A model generated the notes under the pieces. The model was given only the letters and a program-made list of their open reading frames with translations. It had not been told where the DNA came from and ran no database searches. Both the position numbers and the translations under genes were made by a program. A stretch of DNA of 64,000 bases. Source: Chitinophagaceae bacterium. GTDB taxonomy: Bacteria > Bacteroidota > Bacteroidia > Chitinophagales > Chitinophagaceae. Of this stretch, positions 44,540 to 51,710 are shown piece after piece (positions within the stretch are counted from its first letter, which is position 1; every line of letters starts with the position of its first letter). Location: contig JACMLY010000122.1 of assembly GCA_014379345.1 (NCBI GenBank), positions 34,659 to 98,658 on the forward strand, written 5' to 3'.

Positions 44540-44596
44540 GATGCTAGATACTGGATACTGGATGCTAGATGCATCCAGTATCCAGTATCTAGCATC
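44540..44596. repeat. Perfect 26-bp palindromic hairpin
   Basis: Left arm 44540-44565 and right arm 44571-44596 pair without mismatch around a 5-nt loop (TAGAT). The arms are built from the words ACTGGATG and CTAG repeated. It lies 6 bp after the MFS stop codon and could weaken read-through into the next gene. Confidence 0.9.
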
Positions 44597-44654
44597 TAGT
44601 ATCCAGAAACACGACAACTTTTAAGTACCTTGTAATTTCAACTCAACGATCAGT

Positions 44655-45548
44655 ATGCCAAACAAATCATCCAGAAGGGGAGTCATTAAAAACCTGGTGG
44701 CAGGTTCGGCTGCACTAGGCTCGGCCGGCCTCCTATCTTCATTCTCTTCGCCGGAAAAAAATCAATCAACTACTTTGAAAGGAAACGTTAATCATTCTGC
44801 TTGCAGATGGTGTTATAATTCTATTCCCCTAGAAGAATTTTGTGAAGCCTCAAAGGCAATCGGTCTTAAAGCGATTGATCTTGTAGGTCCCAAGGATTGG
44901 CCCGTGCTAAAAAAATATGGGCTTTATTCTTCCATGTGCAATGGTGCGGGCCTGGGCATCGATGATGGCTGGAATGATACAAAGTTTCATGCGGAGCTGA
45001 TAAAAAGCTACACCGAAATAATTCCTTTAGTGGCCCAGGCTGGATATAAAAATCTGATCTGCTTCAGCGGCGCACGCCGTGGCAAAGATGATGAAACAGG
45101 ATGGAAGAATTGTACAGATGGCTTGAAACAGATCATCGGTCTCGCGGAAAAACACAATGTAATAATCGTGATGGAACTTCTGAACAGCAAGATCAATCAC
45201 AAAGATTATCAGTGTGATAAAACGGCCTGGGGGGTTGAACTGGCAAAAAGAATCGGTTCAGAAAATTTCAAACTGTTGTATGATATCTATCATATGCAGA
45301 TCGATGAAGGCGATGTGATCAGAACGATCAAAGACAATCACCAGTACATTGCTCATTACCATACCGGTGGTGTACCGGGTCGGCATGAGATCGATGAATC
45401 GCAGGAATTATATTATCCTGCCATTATAAAGGCTATTCTCGAAACAGGGTTTAAGGGATATGTAGCCCAGGAGTTCATTCCAACTTCAAAAGAAAAGGAA
45501 GGGCAACTCGCTGCATTGAAAGATGGAGTAAGAATATGTGATGTGTGA
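44655..45548 (+). CDS. Tat-exported hydroxypyruvate isomerase-like TIM-barrel protein
   Basis: A 297-residue protein starting with an apparent twin-arginine signal (SRRGVIKNLVAGSAALG). The Hyi-type barrel has the landmarks VIIVMELLNSKINH, LLYDIYHMQIDEGDVI, YIAHYHTGGVPGRHEI and YVAQEFIPT, in which the E, D, H and E residues fit the metal site. Hyi-family enzymes interconvert hydroxypyruvate and tartronate semialdehyde; exported relatives may instead act on other keto-sugars. It is a member of the island, between the transporter and the second dehydrogenase cassette. Confidence 0.85.
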   Translation: MPNKSSRRGVIKNLVAGSAALGSAGLLSSFSSPEKNQSTTLKGNVNHSACRWCYNSIPLEEFCEASKAIGLKAIDLVGPKDWPVLKKYGLYSSMCNGAGLGIDDGWNDTKFHAELIKSYTEIIPLVAQAGYKNLICFSGARRGKDDETGWKNCTDGLKQIIGLAEKHNVIIVMELLNSKINHKDYQCDKTAWGVELAKRIGSENFKLLYDIYHMQIDEGDVIRTIKDNHQYIAHYHTGGVPGRHEIDESQELYYPAIIKAILETGFKGYVAQEFIPTSKEKEGQLAALKDGVRICDV

Positions 45549-45712
45549 ACCACTACCCTCCAACCTCTTCGCCAGCTGGCGGAAGGTTTATGGTCTTGCC
45601 TCTTTTTGAGGCGAACAATTAAAAAAACGGACTATCTACTTAATTAATTTATTTATAAAAAACGCAATCAAAGTCCTTTCGCCGGCTGGTGGAGGGACTT
45701 AGGAGGGTTCTT
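45549..45712. repeat. Empty DUF559-type inverted-repeat element
   Basis: The left end ACCCTCCAACCTC (45554 on) with CGCCAGCTGGCGGAAGG, and the right end, reverse-complemented, ACCCTCCTAAGTCC with CACCAGCCGGCGAAAGG, are similar to each other and to the ends of the DUF559 element at 41.6 kb. No coding relic remains between them. It lies just before the GMC gene. Confidence 0.5.
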
Positions 45713-45713
45713 T

Positions 45714-47393
45714 ATGGCTGATAATACATATGATGCAATCGTAGTTGGCTCAGGAATCAGTGGAGGCTGGGCCGCGAAAGAATTAACCGAAAAAGGTCTG
45801 AAAGTCTTATTGCTCGAACGTGGTCGTGATCTTGTACATATTAAAGATTATGTAAATGCAACAAAGGGGTCATGGGAGTTTCCACATCGTGGCGGACGGA
45901 CACAGCAAATGATCAATGATTATCCTGTACTTAAACGAGATTATCCCTTGAATGAGGTGAATCTCGATTACTGGGCCAGCGATAAAGACTGCCCTTATTC
46001 CGAAAAAAAACCTTTTGACTGGTATCGGGGATACCAGGTGGGCGGACGTTCACTAATGTGGGGCCGGCAAAGTTATCGCTTAAGCCCTATGGATTTTGAA
46101 GCCAATGCCAAAGACGGCATCGCCATTGACTGGCCGGTTCGGTATAATGAAATGTCGCCCTGGTATGATCATGTTGAGAAATTTGCGGGCATCAGCGGTA
46201 ATAAAGATGGATTGCCGCAATTGCCAGACGGACAATTTTTGCCGCCGATGGAGCTGAATTGTGTAGAAAAAGATGTGGCAGCAAGAGTGAAGGAACATTA
46301 CAAAGGCCAACGCCTGATCACCATTGGGCGTGTTGCTAATATCACTGTAGCGCACCAGGGAAGAACTGCTTGCCAGTATCGCAACAAATGTTGGCTGGGT
46401 TGTCCTTTCGGTGCTTATTTCAGTACCCAGTCATCAACATTACCTGCAGCCGTAAAAACGGGTAATCTAACCTTACGGCCTTTTTCTATTGTAACAAAAC
46501 TGTTGTATGACAAGGATAAGAAAAGAGCTACCGGTGTTGAAGTGTTGGATGCTGAAACAAATAAAACGTATGCGTTTAATTCAAAAATAGTTTTTCTCTG
46601 TGCCTCGTCATTCAATTCAACCTGGGTATTGTTTAATTCAGCGACAGATATATGGCCCGGTGGTCTGGGAAGCAGCAGCGGTGAACTCGGCCACAATGTA
46701 ATGGACCACCATTTCCGTTGCGGCGCTGGTGGTACAGCGGAAGGATATGAAGATAAATATTACTATGGCCGTCGGGCTAATGGAATATATATTCCGCGTT
46801 TCCGTAATGTTAACGGCGATAAACGTGATTATATCCGCGGATTCGGGTACCAGGGCGGTGCAAGCCGGCAGGGTTGGAGAAGAGATGTGGCCGAAATGAG
46901 TATTGGGGGCGATTACAAAGATGCTTTAACAGAACCCGGTGCCTGGACGATCGGGATGACTGCGTTCGGAGAAACCCTGCCCTATCATGACAATACAATA
47001 TCCCTTGATAAAGATAAAAAAGACAAATGGGGATTACCCGTGCTGTCGATGGATTGTGAGATCAGGGAGAATGAAAAGAAAATGCGGAATGATATGATGC
47101 AGGATGCCAAAGAAATGCTGGAGGCGGCAGGTATAAAAGATGCCAAGACTTTCGACAATGGCTATACAATGGGAATGGGGATTCATGAAATGGGAACCGC
47201 CCGAATGGGAAGAGATCCAAAAACATCGGTATTGAACAGGAATAACCAGGTTTGGGATGCACCGAATGTTTTTGTTACCGATGGCGCATGCATGACCTCG
47301 GCTGCCTGCCAGAATCCATCACTTACTTACATGGCATTAACGGCAAGAGCTGCGTCATTTGCGGTAGATGAATTAAAAAAACAAAATCTCTAA
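45714..47393 (+). CDS. GMC-family FAD dehydrogenase (second copy)
   Basis: A 559-residue paralogue of the protein at 30942, without a signal peptide. FAD motif VVGSGISGGWAAKELTEKG (10-28), region RGYQVGGRSLMWGRQ, cysteines 220, 226 and 230 (CQYRNKCWLGC) in the iron-sulfur-like spacing, and a catalytic histidine in HEMGTARMG with Asn in NPSLTYM. It is followed by its Tat-type small subunit (24 bp). It would oxidise a sugar hydroxyl in the periplasm and pass electrons to a c-type cytochrome. The two copies differ across the segment between the FAD site and the RGYQVGG region, so substrate range may differ. Confidence 0.9.
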   Translation: MADNTYDAIVVGSGISGGWAAKELTEKGLKVLLLERGRDLVHIKDYVNATKGSWEFPHRGGRTQQMINDYPVLKRDYPLNEVNLDYWASDKDCPYSEKKPFDWYRGYQVGGRSLMWGRQSYRLSPMDFEANAKDGIAIDWPVRYNEMSPWYDHVEKFAGISGNKDGLPQLPDGQFLPPMELNCVEKDVAARVKEHYKGQRLITIGRVANITVAHQGRTACQYRNKCWLGCPFGAYFSTQSSTLPAAVKTGNLTLRPFSIVTKLLYDKDKKRATGVEVLDAETNKTYAFNSKIVFLCASSFNSTWVLFNSATDIWPGGLGSSSGELGHNVMDHHFRCGAGGTAEGYEDKYYYGRRANGIYIPRFRNVNGDKRDYIRGFGYQGGASRQGWRRDVAEMSIGGDYKDALTEPGAWTIGMTAFGETLPYHDNTISLDKDKKDKWGLPVLSMDCEIRENEKKMRNDMMQDAKEMLEAAGIKDAKTFDNGYTMGMGIHEMGTARMGRDPKTSVLNRNNQVWDAPNVFVTDGACMTSAACQNPSLTYMALTARAASFAVDELKKQNL

Positions 47394-47417
47394 TTGGAAA
47401 CGCCTAAATAATAATGT

Positions 47418-47993
47418 ATGAACAGACGTGACGCATTATCCAGGGTTGCACTGATACTGGGAGGCACCGTGATTGGCGCCAATATTTTCCTGGAGGGATG
47501 TAAGCCTGCCGATAAAAGAGTAATGACCGGCCTTGATTTTCAACCTGAGGACGTTGCTTACCTCGATGAAATAGCAGATACTATTCTTCCTACAACTGCT
47601 TCTTCGCCGGGTGCAAAAGCAGCAGCGGTTGGTACATTCATGACGGTGATGGTTAAGGATTGTTACGATGAGGCAGACCAGAAAATATTTACAGGAGGCA
47701 TGCAAAAATTACAGGATGCCTGCAAGAAGAAGAACGACAATTATTTTATGGAATGCACGCCGCAACAGCGCCATGACCTGTTGGTAGAACTGGATAACGA
47801 ACAAAAAGAGTTTAATAAGGATAAAAAGAAAGAAGACCCGCAACATTATTTCAGAATGATAAAAGAACTTACCCTACTGGGTTACTTTACTTCCGAGATA
47901 GGAGCCACGAAAGCCCTGCGATATGTTGAATCTCCGGGTCGATTTGAAGCATGCATCCCTTACAAGAAAGGAGATAAGGCCTGGGCACTTTAG
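47418..47993 (+). CDS. Gluconate 2-dehydrogenase subunit 3-family small subunit (second copy)
   Basis: A 191-residue protein with a twin-arginine signal (NRRDALSRVALILGG) and a lipobox-like LEGC. The family segments YLDEIADTILPTTASSPGAK and VKDCYDEADQKIFTGGM match the small subunit at 32651. It probably carries the signal-less GMC subunit through the Tat pathway. It is downstream of the GMC gene here, opposite to the first cassette. Confidence 0.85.
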   Translation: MNRRDALSRVALILGGTVIGANIFLEGCKPADKRVMTGLDFQPEDVAYLDEIADTILPTTASSPGAKAAAVGTFMTVMVKDCYDEADQKIFTGGMQKLQDACKKKNDNYFMECTPQQRHDLLVELDNEQKEFNKDKKKEDPQHYFRMIKELTLLGYFTSEIGATKALRYVESPGRFEACIPYKKGDKAWAL

Positions 47994-48080
47994 CATTCAT
48001 ACGCCAGGTTAATGGCGTGAGATTTCCTAATTTCTCACGCCTCACGTTTCACGATTGTTAATTCATTAATCATAAAAACT

Positions 48081-49010
48081 ATGACCTACGATCGCAGAAA
48101 GTTTTTAAAGACAGGCGGACTGCTTGCCTCTTCATTTGCAATTGGCGGATTGGCTTGTAATGATGAAACCAAACCCGCTGATGGCAATGGTGCAGACACA
48201 ACAGGAAAAGATACCACTGCAACAGCTGTAGCTACCGGCCAGCCATTAACTTCATTTGGATTACAGTTGTATTCGCTACGCGATGATTTGCCAAAAGATC
48301 CCAAAGGGATTTTGAAACAGGTATCGGCTTTCGGTTATAAGCAGGTAGAAGGTTTTGAAGGACCTAAAGGAATTTACTGGGGAATGACAAATACAGATTT
48401 CAAAAAATACATGGATGATCTTGGAATGGAACTGGTTTCCACTCATTGTAATATCGAAAAGGATTTTGAGAAAAAAGCTGCTGAAGCCGGAGCAATAGGC
48501 ATGAAGTACCTGATCTCTCCTTATATCGGCGCGCAGAAAACGGTTGATGACTATAAGAAATATGCAGACAAGTTTAATAAGCTCGGAGATATCTGCAAAA
48601 AGAACGGATTAAGATTTGCGTATCACAACCATGGATACACTTTTGAAGCCCTGGATGGACAAATGCCGCAGGATATTTTGATGCAAAATACCAACCCGGA
48701 AACGGTTGATTTTGAAATGGATATTTTTTGGGTCGTAACACCGGGAGCCGATCCTGTTGCATGGTTAAAAAAATATCCAAATCGTTTCCGCTTATGCCAT
48801 GTTAAAGACCGCATGAAAACAGCACCACCGAAGGAAGGAGATGCATCCTGTGATCTTGGAACAGGTTCTATCGATTTTCCTACGGTTCTCAAAGTGGCTA
48901 AAGATAATGGCATGCAATATTATATTGTTGAACAGGAAAAATATGAAGGAAGCACACCCATTAAAAGTGTTGAAACCGATGCGGCATATATGAAGAACTT
49001 ACAGATCTAA
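48081..49010 (+). CDS. Tat-exported sugar isomerase/epimerase-family lipoprotein
   Basis: A 309-residue protein. The twin-arginine signal (DRRKFLKTGGLLASSFAIGG) is followed by a lipobox-like GLAC and a T/A/D-rich linker, so it may be a Tat-exported lipoprotein. The TIM barrel has AYHNHGYTFE, DFEMDIFWVVTPG and LCHVKDRM, as in the protein at 21389, with which it is clearly related (LQLYSLRDDLPKDPKG, LGTGSIDF). Metal-dependent isomerisation of a keto-sugar in the periplasm is inferred. It ends the plus-strand half of the island, followed by a strong terminator. Confidence 0.85.
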   Translation: MTYDRRKFLKTGGLLASSFAIGGLACNDETKPADGNGADTTGKDTTATAVATGQPLTSFGLQLYSLRDDLPKDPKGILKQVSAFGYKQVEGFEGPKGIYWGMTNTDFKKYMDDLGMELVSTHCNIEKDFEKKAAEAGAIGMKYLISPYIGAQKTVDDYKKYADKFNKLGDICKKNGLRFAYHNHGYTFEALDGQMPQDILMQNTNPETVDFEMDIFWVVTPGADPVAWLKKYPNRFRLCHVKDRMKTAPPKEGDASCDLGTGSIDFPTVLKVAKDNGMQYYIVEQEKYEGSTPIKSVETDAAYMKNLQI

Positions 49011-49031
49011 ATAGGTCTAAATTTTTTTTCG

Positions 49032-49061
49032 AAAGCTGTTCGGCATGAACAGCTTTTTTTT
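49032..49061 (+). terminator. Rho-independent terminator of the keto-sugar cluster
   Basis: AAAGCTGTTC (49032-49041) and GAACAGCTTT (49047-49056) form a perfect 10-bp stem with a 5-nt loop, followed by a run of T to 49061. It lies 21 bp after the last isomerase gene. Confidence 0.9.
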
Positions 49062-49072
49062 ACTCCCCTTTG

Positions 49073-49155
49073 CTATGTTTCTCCTATGTTTCTATGTTCC
49101 TATGGGGTAAAATTTTTTCACCCCATAGGAACATAGAAACATAGCAGGAACATAG
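49073..49155. repeat. Long hairpin repeat, CTATGTT family (copy 2)
   Basis: Left arm 49073-49108 and right arm 49120-49155, 36 bp each, pair with two mismatches around an 11-nt loop. It shares the arrangement CTATGTTTCTATG, TCCTATG, GGTAAA with the hairpin at 38141-38259, about 11 kb away. Confidence 0.85.
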
Positions 49156-49194
49156 ACCTGATTATACAAAGCAATTGATGTAAATTGGGAATCA

Positions 49195-49635
49195 ATGAAA
49201 TTTCAGCCTATGAAGCGCCTGGTTTTTTTATTGTTTCTTTTCTTCACATTTCGGCAAACAATCAACGCACAATCGGATGAGAAAATAATCCTGCAAATTC
49301 TCGACGATCAAACCAAATTTTGGAACGAGGGTAACCTGGATAAATTTGTAAGAGGGTACTGGCGCAATGATTCTCTAATGTTTATCGGACAAAGTGGAAT
49401 TACCTATGGTTACCAGAATACATTGAACAATTATAAAAAGAATTATAGCGACACGGCAAAAATGGGCAAACTTGCATTCGAGATCATAAAAGTGCAGATG
49501 CTTTCAAGCGAATATTATTTTGTGGTAGGAAAATGGTTCTTGAAACGAAGCGTGGGCGACCTGAAAGGACACTATACCTTGCTATTCCGTAAGATCAATA
49601 ATGAATGGGTGATCGTTGCCGACCATAGTAGCTAA
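49195..49635 (+). CDS. SnoaL/NTF2-like (DUF4440) secreted protein
   Basis: A 146-residue protein with a signal peptide (ending TINAQ; the second ATG, MKRLVFLLF, at codon 6 may be the real start). The small alpha+beta cone fold is suggested by IILQILDDQTKFWNEGNLDKF at the start, YWRNDSLMFIGQSGITYGYQ and the end LKGHYTLLFRKINNEWVIVADH. This is the DUF4440/SnoaL-like pattern. These domains bind or convert small molecules. It stands alone between repeats. Confidence 0.85.
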   Translation: MKFQPMKRLVFLLFLFFTFRQTINAQSDEKIILQILDDQTKFWNEGNLDKFVRGYWRNDSLMFIGQSGITYGYQNTLNNYKKNYSDTAKMGKLAFEIIKVQMLSSEYYFVVGKWFLKRSVGDLKGHYTLLFRKINNEWVIVADHSS

Positions 49636-49659
49636 GGCGGTGAATGGTGAGTGAAGCTC

Positions 49660-49750
49660 GGCTATTTTATTTTTACTATAATCCTCAGCTTCTGAATTCC
49701 GTATTCCGTATTCTGTATTCTGTATTCTATTTCTTCTTCATCCCTTAATC
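49660..49750. repeat. Degenerate GAATTC/GTATTC word repeats
   Basis: Several partly tandem copies of GTATTCTGTATTC-like words occupy the spacer between the DUF4440 and SPFH genes. Similar words form the 3' end of the CrtI-like gene at 56.7 kb. Confidence 0.6.
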
Positions 49751-49759
49751 TCACATTAC

Positions 49760-50665
49760 ATGGCACTCATCATTTTTGGTTTCATCATTTTTATTGTAGG
49801 AATTGTTATTTCCAAAGGTCGGGAAGGAGTTCAGCGATTTGGCAGGCCTGTTCGTATTATCGCGTTGGTCCTGATTGTGGTTGGAGTACTAACTTCCTGT
49901 TTTATTCAGGTCGATGCAGGACAGGTTGGCGTGAAAAAACTATTTGGCAAAGTGCAAAACGATGTGCTTACAAGCGGACTTCATTTTGTCAATCCTTTGA
50001 TCGAAGTTGAAAAACTGGATGTAAAAACATTGAACTATACAATGAGCGGTATTCATGATGAAGGCGCTCAATCAGGAGATGATGCCATCCGGGTATTAAC
50101 GACAGATGGCCTGGAAGTAACGATCGATCTATCCGTATTGTACAGGGTAGTACCCACCGATGCACCCCGATTACTTCGTGAAACGGGGATTGACTATGAG
50201 GATAAAATTGTTCGACCTATCACCAGAACACGTATCCGCGACAATGCCGTGTATTATGAAGCCATTGCCTTGTATTCGACAAAACGCGATGAATTTCAGC
50301 AACGGATCTTTAAAAGCATTGAAAGTGATTTCAAATCAAGGGGACTTTTACTGGAACAATTGCTGGTGAGAAATATTACTTTGCCGCAATCGGTAAGAAC
50401 CACGATTGAACAAAAGATCAATGCCGAGCAGGAAGCGCAGAAAATGCAATTCATCCTGCAAAAAGAAAGACAGGAGGCAGAAAGAAAACGGGTGGAGGCT
50501 CAGGGCATTGCCGATTATCAACGCATCATGAGTGAAGGATTAACCGATAAACAATTACAATACGAAAGCATCAAAGCACAACTGGAATTGGCAAAATCAC
50601 AAAATACGAAAATTATTATCATGGGTAAGGGGAATACACCGGTGATATTGGATGCGAAGAATTAG
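49760..50665 (+). CDS. SPFH/prohibitin-family membrane protein
   Basis: A 301-residue protein with two N-terminal hydrophobic segments (ALIIFGFIIFIVGIVI; IIALVLIVVGVLTSCFIQV), then an SPFH domain (about residues 55-215; VDAGQVGVKKLFGK, TTDGLEVTIDLSVLYRV, RDNAVYYEAIALYSTKR). A charged coiled coil (EQKINAEQEAQKMQFILQ and KERQEAERKRVEAQG) and a short hydrophobic tail complete it. This is the prohibitin/stomatin arrangement that oligomerises into rings on the membrane. Start ATG 49760 gives the expected two hydrophobic segments. Confidence 0.92.
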   Translation: MALIIFGFIIFIVGIVISKGREGVQRFGRPVRIIALVLIVVGVLTSCFIQVDAGQVGVKKLFGKVQNDVLTSGLHFVNPLIEVEKLDVKTLNYTMSGIHDEGAQSGDDAIRVLTTDGLEVTIDLSVLYRVVPTDAPRLLRETGIDYEDKIVRPITRTRIRDNAVYYEAIALYSTKRDEFQQRIFKSIESDFKSRGLLLEQLLVRNITLPQSVRTTIEQKINAEQEAQKMQFILQKERQEAERKRVEAQGIADYQRIMSEGLTDKQLQYESIKAQLELAKSQNTKIIIMGKGNTPVILDAKN

Positions 50666-50723
50666 TGGTGGATATGGAATTCAGGATATTCGATGATTGA
50701 CATTTGTTTCTAATGCAGAATGA

Positions 50724-51293
50724 ATGGTAGATAAAATAAAAATCCTTGCTATTTCCGGAAGCTTCAGGACCAATTCATCAAATACGAATATACTACGAAC
50801 TATCACCACAATGGCTCCGGAAAATGTGGAGGTGATTTTGTATGAAGGGTTGGGAGGCTTGCCACATTTCAACCCCGTGCTGGATGATGAGAATTCTTCT
50901 TCAGCTGTAAAAGAGCTTCGGGATTTATTGTTGTCTGTGCATGGAGTTATTGTTTGTACACCGGAGTATGCTTTCGGTGTGCCAGGTTCTCTAAAAAATG
51001 CGCTTGACTGGACAGTATCTTCGGGTGAGTTAACCAACAAACCGGTAGCTGTCATTACGGCTTCCCTGGTGGGAGAAAAAGCACACGCTGCCTTATTGCA
51101 AATATTTACAGCGCTATCATCAAGCATCGCCGAAGGCGCTACTTTACTGATCCCTTTTATCCGTACAAAATTGAATGAGAAAGGTGAAGTTTCTGATGCC
51201 GACACCTTGCAGTCTATACAAAAAGTGCTGAACTCACTTCTTGCATGTATAGAAAATCAATTGCTTTTTCCGGATTCGATATACACGAAATAG
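50724..51293 (+). CDS. NADPH-dependent FMN reductase-like oxidoreductase
   Basis: A 189-residue flavodoxin-like protein. The FMN-binding motif AISGSFRTNSSNTN (GSxRxxS type) is at the N terminus, followed by VIVCTPEYAFGVPGSLKNAL, the substrate/NADPH region of the chromate/azo/FMN reductase family. It probably reduces FMN, quinones or similar electron acceptors in the cytosol. It lies 58 bp after the SPFH gene on the same strand. Confidence 0.9.
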   Translation: MVDKIKILAISGSFRTNSSNTNILRTITTMAPENVEVILYEGLGGLPHFNPVLDDENSSSAVKELRDLLLSVHGVIVCTPEYAFGVPGSLKNALDWTVSSGELTNKPVAVITASLVGEKAHAALLQIFTALSSSIAEGATLLIPFIRTKLNEKGEVSDADTLQSIQKVLNSLLACIENQLLFPDSIYTK

Positions 51294-51391
51294 AATACAG
51301 TTCTCCCCTCTGTGCATGCCTCTGTGGTTAAATTCGGTGCTGCACCCCTTAGCGTCAATTCGCTTCCTAATTCGCGTTCATCGGCGTTTAA

Positions 51392-51628
51392 TTAACCGTG
51401 TGGAAATTTTTCTTTCCATATTCTTCTGTAAATAATCAATAGACCGATCAGACTGAGTGCTGCCCAGCCATAGAAAATGTAATTACCTATGGTTGGTTTG
51501 CGGCTGAAGAAAAACCAGCCATTGTATATTCCCATGGTCATGTTAATGAATAGCCATAACAATCCCAATCCCAGTGTGGTTACTATTTTATTGAGGAATC
51601 GCCGGGTATCATCTTCCATATTGCTCAT
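51392..51628 (-). CDS. Small two-helix membrane protein
   Basis: A 78-residue protein with two hydrophobic segments (VTTLGLGLLWLFINMTMGIYNG and IFYGWAALSLIGLLIIYRR) separated by a short loop rich in aromatic residues. No family is recognised. The basic tail RRIWKEKFPHG would be cytoplasmic. It may be a small membrane component; the spacer upstream contains a perfect inverted repeat (51644-51700). Confidence 0.6.
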   Translation of the reverse strand: MSNMEDDTRRFLNKIVTTLGLGLLWLFINMTMGIYNGWFFFSRKPTIGNYIFYGWAALSLIGLLIIYRRIWKEKFPHG

Positions 51629-51643
51629 TTCCCGAAGGTATGA

Positions 51644-51700
51644 GGTATGCCATACTTAATTACTAAATGCTACGCCAGTCTGATATAAGTATGGCATACC
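51644..51700. repeat. 15-bp perfect inverted repeat
   Basis: GGTATGCCATACTTA (51644-51658) and TAAGTATGGCATACC (51686-51700). The region lies between two minus-strand genes, 3' of the GH25 gene and 5' of the small membrane protein. There is no T-run, so a terminator is not clear. Confidence 0.8.
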
Positions 51701-51710
51701 TAATTGATCG

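Noticed and set aside
49032..49155. One combined terminator
   Set aside because: The short stem with T-run (49032-49061) is a terminator, but the long hairpin at 49073 has its own family copy elsewhere and is treated separately.
50681..51205. Antisense 174-codon frame opposite the FMN reductase
   Set aside because: The opposite strand encodes a clear flavodoxin-like motif; this is a shadow.
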